A DNA stretch of 64,000 bases from UTCHB3 sp002050155 (GTDB lineage Bacteria; Bacteroidota; Ignavibacteria; Ignavibacteriales; Ignavibacteriaceae): contig CP129491.1 of NCBI GenBank assembly GCA_030584105.1, positions 930,001 through 994,000 of the forward strand, read 5' to 3'. Shown in pieces: positions 35,242 to 42,826 of the stretch. A program made the translations under genes and the position numbers. Within the stretch, counting starts at the first letter, position 1; the number at the start of each line of letters is the position of its first letter. The notes under the pieces are model-generated. The model did not search any database and was not told the origin of the DNA. It saw only the letters and a program-made list of their open reading frames with translations.

Positions 35242-36483
35242 TTACTTAATACCGGCAAAAATTTTATTGATTTCTTCCTGAGTAACATTTGATTTTTGAT
35301 CGTCAATTTCTATCAGATATAAAAAGCCTCTGGGGCTGCCGAGCGATTTATAGATATTAATTAATTTCTGCTGATTGCTGAAAATACGATAGCCATTTTC
35401 ATCCCACACTTCCTGACCGCTCAAACAGCCATGCGTAGGAACATTAGGATAGAAAGGCTCGTCGGTGTAGTATCTAAGGTCGGCGGTGCTTCCGTGCATA
35501 ACGATATCGTTTCTTCCTGCTTTGCCTGCTAAATAAGTTTCCATAACCGGGAAATACTCTCTCCAAGACTCCGGAAACAACGAAAGATATAAAGATCGGT
35601 CATCCTTTCCGTTAACTTTGTAGTTGTTGTAAAAAGTAGTGTTTTTGGTTTCCGATGGCATAAACAGCCGAATTGAAAAGGTAGGTCCAATCAATTTCGC
35701 AGATGAACCATACGCCCCCATAACGGAAAAACAGCCCTGTGGAGAGTTTCCATTGGTGATATATCCGGGCATGTTAGGGAGTGACATCGCAAAATATGGC
35801 AGCGTTAAAATTGCACCGGAGCTGTCACGCAAAAACTCGCCCGAAGCCTTCCGGAAAACCAACATTCCGTTATAGTTTCGGTCGTGCCGCGCTAACATAT
35901 ACATCCTGAATACCGAGGAATCTTTCTGATATTCCAACAAATCTTTCAGTGGGGGAAGTGCAGGGCGCCCATCCATTATAATTTTCAAATTCCCGAGAAG
36001 CGCTTCAATAATCGGATGGTTCTGCTTTTCGTGAAATTTTGCAAGAGTTAAACTCATAAAATAACGGGCTTTATCGGGGTCAAGATTGATATAATTAACG
36101 CACATTGCAAACAACTTAGGATCGTTTGTTATATGCGCAAAATTGAAAACGGGGTCGTAAAACTCCCCTTTCCAAAGTGCGAACGCAGTTTGTAAAATCT
36201 GCCGCTGCACTTCATACTTAAAAGTCTGAATCGAATCGATCAATTTAGAAAAATAAACTTTATAGGAAGAATCTCTGTCCTTCATCAATTCGGCAGCCCA
36301 TAAACCATTATCCATAATCGCAATGTTGCGGAAATTTTCGGGTTTCATAGCTTCAGACATTTTAAGTTTCAACTGATTGTAAAAGCTGTCTCTTCTTGAA
36401 AGAGAAGCAAAATCAAACTGAATTGTTTGTGCGCTTAGCTGAAAAATTAAAAAAAGCGCGATAAAGCCCGATTTTTTAAGCAT
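35242..36483 (-). CDS. Exported YkuD-like L,D-transpeptidase domain protein
   Basis: A 413-residue protein with signal peptide MLKKSGFIALFLIFQLSAQ. Residues about 30-195 are helical and not recognised. The C-terminal part carries IVMHGSTADLR and, about 17 residues on, VPTHGCLSGQE, the spaced His and (S/T)HGC catalytic signature of YkuD L,D-transpeptidases (Cys about 369). Such enzymes cross-link peptidoglycan or attach proteins to it, in the periplasm. The start is supported by GGAG before the ATG. It follows hisC by 11 bases, so the two are co-transcribed. The family call rests on the motif and overall placement. Confidence 0.72.
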   Translation of the reverse strand: MLKKSGFIALFLIFQLSAQTIQFDFASLSRRDSFYNQLKLKMSEAMKPENFRNIAIMDNGLWAAELMKDRDSSYKVYFSKLIDSIQTFKYEVQRQILQTAFALWKGEFYDPVFNFAHITNDPKLFAMCVNYINLDPDKARYFMSLTLAKFHEKQNHPIIEALLGNLKIIMDGRPALPPLKDLLEYQKDSSVFRMYMLARHDRNYNGMLVFRKASGEFLRDSSGAILTLPYFAMSLPNMPGYITNGNSPQGCFSVMGAYGSSAKLIGPTFSIRLFMPSETKNTTFYNNYKVNGKDDRSLYLSLFPESWREYFPVMETYLAGKAGRNDIVMHGSTADLRYYTDEPFYPNVPTHGCLSGQEVWDENGYRIFSNQQKLINIYKSLGSPRGFLYLIEIDDQKSNVTQEEINKIFAGIK

Positions 36484-36494
36484 TTAACTCTCCA

Positions 36495-37607
36495 TTATTC
36501 GTCAATAATAACCTCGATTTTCTTCATAACTTCCCTGATTACCTCAATTGCAAATTCCGTATCGCTTTCGGCAGCCGAATTAATTCTTACACCATTGGGA
36601 ACACCAAAAGCCACAGTGTGCCTTAGTATTAAACCGCGATCAAGGCAATCGTTAGTGAATTTAGCCGCAGTTTCGCTCTCGGGAAATGTCAGTAACAAAA
36701 AATTACCGTAAGACTTAGTGTAATCCAAGCCGATTTCATCAAATGCCTCTCTGAATCGATTCAGCGACCGGCGGTTCATCTCAATTGTTTTTTCGATGTG
36801 TTCCTTGTCGTTAAGTGCCGCAATAGCGCCCACTTGTGCAAGAAGGTTTGGTTCAAAAGGAAGCTTCATTTTGTAGAGAGCTTCTACTAATTGAGGGTCA
36901 CCGAAACCGGCGCCAATTCTTAGCCCGGCTAAACCATAATCTTTCGAAAAAGTTCTGGATACAAATAAGTTATCTTTTGTATAATCCAACCCGTCGGGAT
37001 ACTCAGGATTTTCACCCGCATACAGTGTATAAGCTTCATCCAAAACGATCAGAATGTTTTCAGGGACCCGTTCCAAGAAATTCTCAAATTGCTTTCTTGT
37101 GAATATAGTCCCTGTAGGATTGTTCGGATTAGCCAGATAAATGATTTTTGTTTTATCCGAAATGGCGGCAAGAATCGCCTCCAAATCATAAGAAAAATCA
37201 TCCATTACAGTTTTAACGCACTTGATATTGTATTTTGCAGAGTTAACATACCATCCGATGAAAGTACCCTGAGATGTCAGTACTTCATCATCTTTTTCAC
37301 ATACTGTTGTAAGTATATACTGCAGAATTGCGTCTGAGCCACCGGCAACAAATATCCGTTCCTGAGGGATATTGAAGCGTCCGGCGATTACTTTCGTCAG
37401 TTCATAGCACTTTGGGTCGGGGTAACGGTAGATTTCATTCAGATTATTCTTTACCGCCTCCATCGCTAATGGCGAGGGTCCCAAAGCGTTTTCGTTCGAA
37501 GCTAATTTAACTATTTTAGATATACCTTTTTCCCGCGCCAGCTCTTCAATGGGTTTGCCACCTACATAACGCGAAAGGTTTTCAATATATTCAGGTAGTT
37601 TTATCAT
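36495..37607 (-). CDS. hisC: Histidinol-phosphate aminotransferase
   Basis: A 370-residue PLP-dependent class I/II aminotransferase. Marks are VKLASNENALGPSPLA (residues about 31-46), FVAGGSDAILQYIL, YLANPNNPTGTIF, LDEAYTLYA, and the PLP lysine in SRTFSKDYGLAGLRIGAGFG (about residue 217). It converts histidinol phosphate to imidazole acetol phosphate in histidine synthesis, though aromatic aminotransfer is possible for this family. The start MIKLPEY (37607) is preferred over an ATG at 37664 because family members begin here. A short frame (37632 down to 37605, MPVGIKLSMKR) with its own GGGGAG overlaps this start as ATGA. No other his genes are near. Confidence 0.88.
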   Translation of the reverse strand: MIKLPEYIENLSRYVGGKPIEELAREKGISKIVKLASNENALGPSPLAMEAVKNNLNEIYRYPDPKCYELTKVIAGRFNIPQERIFVAGGSDAILQYILTTVCEKDDEVLTSQGTFIGWYVNSAKYNIKCVKTVMDDFSYDLEAILAAISDKTKIIYLANPNNPTGTIFTRKQFENFLERVPENILIVLDEAYTLYAGENPEYPDGLDYTKDNLFVSRTFSKDYGLAGLRIGAGFGDPQLVEALYKMKLPFEPNLLAQVGAIAALNDKEHIEKTIEMNRRSLNRFREAFDEIGLDYTKSYGNFLLLTFPESETAAKFTNDCLDRGLILRHTVAFGVPNGVRINSAAESDTEFAIEVIREVMKKIEVIIDE

Positions 37608-37689
37608 CTTTTCATACTCAGTTTTATGCCGACCGGCATTTTCAGTTACTCCCCGATTGTGCATCGAAATTGCACATTTTTGTATGCGT

Positions 37690-37803
37690 TAATTACATAC
37701 CTATGCGCCGGTTATAAACCAATGTATCAGTTATAAACCAATAGGTCAATTATTAGCCAAAATATCAGTTATAAACCAATGCACCGGTTACAAACCAACG
37801 AAG
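37690..37803. repeat. 19-bp-period tandem array, six units, upstream of hisC
   Basis: Units start at 37690, 37709, 37728, 37747, 37766 and 37785, all exactly 19 bases. The best-conserved form is CAGTTATAAACCAATGCAC. Substitutions accumulate but no indel is seen across 114 bases. Confidence 0.88.
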
Positions 37804-37926
37804 CACAATGACTTTGGGTCGAAAACTTAATCCGTTCAGCTTTATTCTGAAATTATTTCCCGGTTCGGCTTTAACCGAAAAGAATTTCTTCATTCAGCAA
37901 AAGCAAATCAGGTTAACCAACCGGTT

Positions 37927-37944
37927 ATAAACCGATCGGTTTAT
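37927..37944. repeat. 18-base perfect palindrome
   Basis: ATAAACCGATCGGTTTAT is its own reverse complement. It sits 21 bases past the small peptide gene's stop. It is followed on the plus strand by CTTTTT but no plus-strand gene reads into it, so an operator for a dimeric regulator is as likely as a terminator. Confidence 0.5.
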
Positions 37945-37965
37945 CTTTTTAGACAGAAAATCATC

Positions 37966-38091
37966 CTATTCTTCATCTTCGTTAAAAGGATGATCGCGTT
38001 GTGTTCTCATAGCTCTTACTACAAAATAGACGGTAAAAGTAGTGATTACACCCCACGAGAGAAGCAAAGCAGTTAAAGATAACTCAGTCAT
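37966..38091 (-). CDS. Small membrane subunit of NSS transporter (MetS-like), 41 residues
   Basis: A tiny gene starting one base past the NSS transporter stop. GGAGG inside that gene's last codons provides the ribosome site, with an ATG seven bases on. It encodes one transmembrane helix (LTALLLSWGVITTFTVYFVV) followed by a basic then acidic tail ending NEDEE. Small one-helix proteins of this type (MetS in the Corynebacterium MetPS system) are known partners of bacterial neurotransmitter:sodium symporters. The position, size and topology all fit. The role here, probably transporter assembly or activity, is inferred. Confidence 0.82.
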   Translation of the reverse strand: MTELSLTALLLSWGVITTFTVYFVVRAMRTQRDHPFNEDEE

Positions 38092-38092
38092 T

Positions 38093-39721
38093 TTATGCCT
38101 CCTCGGTTTTTGGTTCTTTATTCAGTTTTATCTTCCATGCATACCGGATAAATAATCCAATTACAACAAAAACCGACAACAAGAGAAGCCGGGTTAGGTC
38201 GGTAACTAATATTTTATCCGGATTTGTTTCCCCAAGATGGAGAAGTGAGCCAAGCACACTACTCGGATCAAGGGGCCAACCTCCGCCGCTGAATAAGCTC
38301 GAAAATGCCGCTGACCACTCACCCCCGGTGGGTTGAATCAGCGAACCAACAAACACCGCTATAATAAATGTTGGTGTTATATATTTTAATACATACTTGA
38401 AAACAATCGGTATTTTGATATCCGCACCCTTGTTAATTTCAATCCAGGCTTTATCTATCCCAAAAATCCACAAAAAGATAACCGATTCAACAAGAGCAAA
38501 AACAACAAGGGAGAAAGTCCCCACCCAGAAATCATATTCATCAAAAGCCCCGTGATCATATAAAATAATTGTGGGTAAAGCCAACAGAAAAACAGCTACC
38601 CCGAACGCAATGGTTGATTTTTTCCTCGTAAACTTGAAAGAATCCTGCAGGAAAGCCATTACCGGCTGCCCCATGGCGATCGAGCTTGTTATTCCGGCGA
38701 AGAAGAGCAAACCAAACCAGGTTACACCACCAAGCGCTGAAAGGAAAGGATCCCACTTTTCAAACAGGACCGGAAGTGTCATAAAAGACATCCCAAAACC
38801 ACTAAAGGCAGAAAGTGAAGCTAACCCCAAATAAGCCACCGCAATTGGTATCACGATTGAGCCACCGAGCACCACTTCAACAAACTCGTTCATAAAGCCG
38901 GCGGTAACCGCATTAAGGGCAATATCGTCGTTCTTACGCAAATATGCGGCATAACAGTGGATCGACCCCATCCCCACCGAAAGCGTGAAAAAGACCTGCC
39001 CGGCGGCTGCAAGCCACACCTTTGGATTGGCTAAGGAGTCAAACTGCGGTGTCCAGAGGAAATTCAAACCCGCAATTGCGTTTTCAATCGCACCATCTTC
39101 CCCTTTATCGATAGTTAAAGTTCTTATCGCCAGAAAGATACCGAATAAAATGAGCATCGGCATTAAAATTTTTCCCGCTTTTTCGATTCCTGCGCTGATT
39201 CCTCTTGAAAGTACCCATAGGTTTAACCCGAGAGTAATTAAGAAGAAGAAAATAGCCATCGGTGAAATGTTAAAGAATCCGCTGCCACTTCCTAAATATG
39301 ATTTAAAATAGTTAATTACTTCCTCTTTTGGCATACCGTTGAAGACATCAAACAATGAAAAAAATGTATATGCCAAAGTCCACGATTCTATATAACAATA
39401 ATAAGCAGCCACCACCAAGTTAGTGAAAATACCGAAGATACCAAAATATTTCAGGATTTTCGCCTTTCCAAGCGCCTGTAACAGCCCCGGAGTTGAGTGA
39501 TACCCATATTGCCCGCCGTGCCTGCCAATTGACCACTCAACCCACAGCAGCGGGATGCCCATCACAACAAGCGAAACAAGGTAAGGGATAATAAACGCCC
39601 CACCTCCGTTATTGATTGCCTGTGCCGGAAATCTTAAAAAATTGCCGAGTCCCACGGCGTTCCCTGCAACTGCAAGGATTAAGCCGATTCTCGATGCCCA
39701 TCTTTCGTCAGTACCACTCAT
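38093..39721 (-). CDS. Neurotransmitter:sodium symporter (NSS/SNF) family transporter
   Basis: A 542-residue inner-membrane protein with about 12 helices. It opens RWASRIGLILAVAGNAVGLGNFLRFP, the TM1 sodium/substrate-site motif of the LeuT fold. GGGAFIIPYLVSLVVMGIP in TM2 and LSVGMGSIHCYAAYL in TM6 are also typical. It imports amino acids with sodium; the substrate is not readable. It starts one base after the DAACS transporter stop and is followed one base later by a MetS-like peptide gene, so the three are translated from one message. An AGGAG lies 12 bases before the ATG. Confidence 0.93.
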   Translation of the reverse strand: MSGTDERWASRIGLILAVAGNAVGLGNFLRFPAQAINNGGGAFIIPYLVSLVVMGIPLLWVEWSIGRHGGQYGYHSTPGLLQALGKAKILKYFGIFGIFTNLVVAAYYCYIESWTLAYTFFSLFDVFNGMPKEEVINYFKSYLGSGSGFFNISPMAIFFFLITLGLNLWVLSRGISAGIEKAGKILMPMLILFGIFLAIRTLTIDKGEDGAIENAIAGLNFLWTPQFDSLANPKVWLAAAGQVFFTLSVGMGSIHCYAAYLRKNDDIALNAVTAGFMNEFVEVVLGGSIVIPIAVAYLGLASLSAFSGFGMSFMTLPVLFEKWDPFLSALGGVTWFGLLFFAGITSSIAMGQPVMAFLQDSFKFTRKKSTIAFGVAVFLLALPTIILYDHGAFDEYDFWVGTFSLVVFALVESVIFLWIFGIDKAWIEINKGADIKIPIVFKYVLKYITPTFIIAVFVGSLIQPTGGEWSAAFSSLFSGGGWPLDPSSVLGSLLHLGETNPDKILVTDLTRLLLLSVFVVIGLFIRYAWKIKLNKEPKTEEA

Positions 39722-39722
39722 T

Positions 39723-41252
39723 CTACTCTGTAACTCCTGAGTTTGTTTCGGTTAATTCTTTTTCACTATTAGCAATGATCACCGCTGCTGAAGCGTCGCC
39801 GGTAACATTGGTGATTGTTCTGCTCATATCCAAAATCCGGTCAATACCAAGGATAAGCGCAATTCCCTGCTCCGGTACCCCCACTGATTTAAGAATTATA
39901 ATCAGCATGATAATGCCCACGCCAGGCACCGGTGCAGTTCCGATTGAGGCAAGCACTGCCATAAAAACAACAGTAATTTGCTGCGCAATAGTTAAATCCA
40001 TCCCGTAAACCTGTGCAATAAAAACAGTTGCAACCCCCTGGTAAAGTGCGGTTCCGTCCATATTTATTGTTGCGCCAAGCGGCAGAACAAAACTTGTAAT
40101 CGATTTTGAAACACCAAGTTTCTCCTGACAACACTCCATATTAACAGGAAGTGTCGCCGCAGAAGAACTCGTGCTGAAACCAACCAGCATAACCGGCCGT
40201 ATGCCCCGGAAAAACTTCCGTATATTAAACTTTGTGAAGATTTTAATCAGCATTGAATATGTTCCCACAGTGTGCAGAAACAAACCAAGCAGCACTGTTA
40301 TGGCATACCAAATCAAGGTTTCTAAAATGCTGAAACCAAACTCAGCGACGGTTGCAGCAATAAGTGCGAAAACACCGACCGGAGCAAATTTCATGATAAT
40401 ATCTATCATTTTTATCATCGCGTCGCTGATAGAATCGAAAAAATTCAGCAATACCTTCGACTTATCCTTATCGATAAATGTAAGAACCATTCCAAAAAAT
40501 ACAGCGAAAAAGACAATTTGCAACATTTCCCCTTGTGACATTGCGGCAAAAGGATTTCGGGGGATCATTTCCACAATCATTTTGATGCCGTCAAACTCAA
40601 CATCAGAACTGATTTTCTCCTGTGTATCGCCTGCGTAGGTTTGCAGAAGGTTTTCTTTGGTTACCGGGTTCATTTGTTCGCCGGGACGGATAATGTTCGC
40701 CAGAACTAATCCGATTGTAACGGCAAAAGCGGTGGTAGCTATATAGTACGAAAGTGTTTTTGTGCCAATCCGTGCGAACTTTCTGATGTCTCCCAAGCTT
40801 GCAGCACCCGCAATTAAGCTGGCGAGAACTAAAGGGATTGCCACTAAATTAAGCAACCTGATAAAAATATCACCTAACCATTTTATCCAGGTTGCAGGGG
40901 TAATTGGGTTTCTTAGAAAATTAAGCGATTCAAAACTTTGGCTTTTTCCCCCTTTATTAATTACAACTAAATTTAGGTTGTTGCCTTCTTTTTTTAACTG
41001 CTTAAATTTGTTAATCAGCTTCGGTTTTTCATGGATTGCAAATTTGGATGTATCAGCAGCAACCGAACCCGGTGCAAATTTTAACAGAATGGCTTCTTTC
41101 CAGTCAGTTATTTCGACCTTATTTTTCTCTTTTCCTGTGGTAAAGGAGACTACGAAAGCGTCTTCATCAACATTAAAAAATGCCCCGAAGAGCGCACCAA
41201 GCAGAAGAGCGATTAAGATTTGTGTGTGGAGAGCCGGTAGTTTTTTCTTCAT
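39723..41252 (-). CDS. Dicarboxylate/amino acid:cation symporter (DAACS/GltP family)
   Basis: A 509-residue transporter of the GltPh fold. The serine-rich re-entrant loop is STSSSAATLPVNMECCQE, and the NMDGTALYQG motif (TM7) and DRILDMSRTITNVTGDASAA (TM8) are intact. It moves glutamate, aspartate or C4-dicarboxylates with Na+ or H+. An unusual feature is about 95 extra residues between TM1 and TM2 (about 28-120), a hydrophilic periplasmic segment not found in standard GltP of about 430 residues. It is the first gene of a three-gene transporter operon and is divergent from an APC permease gene. Confidence 0.93.
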   Translation of the reverse strand: MKKKLPALHTQILIALLLGALFGAFFNVDEDAFVVSFTTGKEKNKVEITDWKEAILLKFAPGSVAADTSKFAIHEKPKLINKFKQLKKEGNNLNLVVINKGGKSQSFESLNFLRNPITPATWIKWLGDIFIRLLNLVAIPLVLASLIAGAASLGDIRKFARIGTKTLSYYIATTAFAVTIGLVLANIIRPGEQMNPVTKENLLQTYAGDTQEKISSDVEFDGIKMIVEMIPRNPFAAMSQGEMLQIVFFAVFFGMVLTFIDKDKSKVLLNFFDSISDAMIKMIDIIMKFAPVGVFALIAATVAEFGFSILETLIWYAITVLLGLFLHTVGTYSMLIKIFTKFNIRKFFRGIRPVMLVGFSTSSSAATLPVNMECCQEKLGVSKSITSFVLPLGATINMDGTALYQGVATVFIAQVYGMDLTIAQQITVVFMAVLASIGTAPVPGVGIIMLIIILKSVGVPEQGIALILGIDRILDMSRTITNVTGDASAAVIIANSEKELTETNSGVTE

Positions 41253-41392
41253 TATTTCGATTTTTTTTCAGAGTTAATTCTTTAAAAAACAAAAATAATC
41301 ACTATTATTGAAACTTAAAACCACTAAATTTAAGAAAATTAACTTTTAGCGAGATAATTTGAACAATTTTCACCAATTCTCCCAAAAATCAG

Positions 41393-42826
41393 ATGAAAAA
41401 TAGCAACAAAGGCGAACTTTTACGGAAACTTACACTTACCGGCGCTACGATGATCGTTGCAGGGTCGATGATAGGCTCGGGCATTTTCCGCAAGCCTGCC
41501 ACAATGGCCGATCAGCTAATGTCACCGGAACTTCTTCTAATTGTCTGGATAGCTGCCGGTTTAATAACTCTGATCGGAGCGCTTGTTAACGCTGAGATTG
41601 CCGGTATGATCGACGCCACAGGCGGGCAGTATATCTACTTCAAAGAAATGTACGGCGATTTTACCGCTTACATGTACGGCTGGTCGATTCTTTCCGTTAT
41701 CCAAACGGGCAGTCAGGCTGCAATTGCCTATGTTTTTGCGGAATACCTAAATTCATATTTACACATTGGGGGCTTGCCTGAGTCGTGGGCGCACCTGCAG
41801 GTTTACATGCCCTTTGTGGGGATGATAAATCCGTTTGAAGAGTTTGGTACGAAAGCAATCGCAATTCTTGTTACTCTTTTTCTGACGGGTGTGAACTATA
41901 TTGGTGTTTTCTTTGGCGGTATCGTTCAAACGATTGTTACATTTGTGAAAATTGGGTCTATTTTGTTGCTTTCAGCGCTGATTTTTATTTTGGGAAGTGG
42001 TACAAGTGCCAATTTCACCAATGGATTTTCTTTAGAAACCCATGGGGTTACAAATGTTGTTGCGATAATTGGCTTGGCTCTCTCAGGAGCTTTTTGGGCA
42101 TACGACGGCTGGAACAATGTTACATTTGTAAGCGGAGAAGTTAAAAACCCTAAAAGAAACATCCCTCTTTCGTTGATATACGGCACTTTGATAGTTATCG
42201 CTGTTTATGTGTTTATTAACCTTGCTTTCCTGTATGTGCTCCCCGTTGAAGAGATGCGGCACTCTGATCTTGTGGCAAGAAGTGCAGCCGAAAAGATTTT
42301 TGGTATCGAGGGTGGTTCAATTATATCGATTGCAGTGATAATCTCAACCTTTGGTGCGCTTAACGGGAGCATACTTTCCACAGCCCGGGTGCAGTTTGCA
42401 ATGTCGCGTCAGGGGATGTTTTTCGGTATTTTAGGGCGGGTTCATCCCAAATTTTCGACACCGCATGTTTCGTTGTTGGTTCAGGGTATTTGGTCTGCGA
42501 TACTTGTTCTTTCGGGGTCATTTGATACTATCAGCGATTATGTAATTTTTGCGGCTTGGTTGTTTTATATGTTGGGTGCTGCCGGTGTTTTTGTCCTCAG
42601 GAAGAAAATGCCCGATACTCACCGCCCCTATAAAGTATGGGGCTACCCGTGGCTGCCGGCAATTTTTGTGATTTTTTCCTTTTTGTTTTTAGTAAACAGT
42701 TTAATTTCTGACACACAAGACGCGATGATGGGGTTGATGTTAATTTTAGTGGGAATTCCGTTTTATTACTATTTTCAATATAAAAAGAAAAAAGAGAGTG
42801 CAGGTAGCAGCACTGAAGAGATATGA
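41393..42826 (+). CDS. APC-family amino acid permease
   Basis: A 477-residue inner-membrane transporter with about 12 helices. TM1 contains the unwound-helix motif MIVAGSMIGSGIFRKPA. GGQYIYFKEMYGDFTAYMYGW and the TM6 region ALSGAFWAYDGWNNVTFVSGEVKNP with the conserved loop VKNPKRNIP are typical of the LAT/SteT-like branch (amino acid exchangers). The substrate is not determined. The stop overlaps the polA start by four bases (ATGA), so the polymerase gene is translationally coupled to a transporter, an odd pairing. It is divergent from the DAACS gene. Confidence 0.92.
   Translation: MKNSNKGELLRKLTLTGATMIVAGSMIGSGIFRKPATMADQLMSPELLLIVWIAAGLITLIGALVNAEIAGMIDATGGQYIYFKEMYGDFTAYMYGWSILSVIQTGSQAAIAYVFAEYLNSYLHIGGLPESWAHLQVYMPFVGMINPFEEFGTKAIAILVTLFLTGVNYIGVFFGGIVQTIVTFVKIGSILLLSALIFILGSGTSANFTNGFSLETHGVTNVVAIIGLALSGAFWAYDGWNNVTFVSGEVKNPKRNIPLSLIYGTLIVIAVYVFINLAFLYVLPVEEMRHSDLVARSAAEKIFGIEGGSIISIAVIISTFGALNGSILSTARVQFAMSRQGMFFGILGRVHPKFSTPHVSLLVQGIWSAILVLSGSFDTISDYVIFAAWLFYMLGAAGVFVLRKKMPDTHRPYKVWGYPWLPAIFVIFSFLFLVNSLISDTQDAMMGLMLILVGIPFYYYFQYKKKKESAGSSTEEI

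Larger units (their letters stand above)
37608..37965. other. 358-base spacer with repeat array and palindrome
   Basis: It lies upstream of hisC and past the small transporter peptide gene. It holds the 19-bp-period array (37690-37803), an isolated CGGTTATAAACCGATCGGT relative and an 18-base perfect palindrome. No gene is supported in the remainder. Confidence 0.6.

Noticed and set aside
37690..37803. 19-bp-period array as a CRISPR
   Set aside because: There are no long unique spacers between conserved repeats; the units abut and all positions drift. No cas genes are present.
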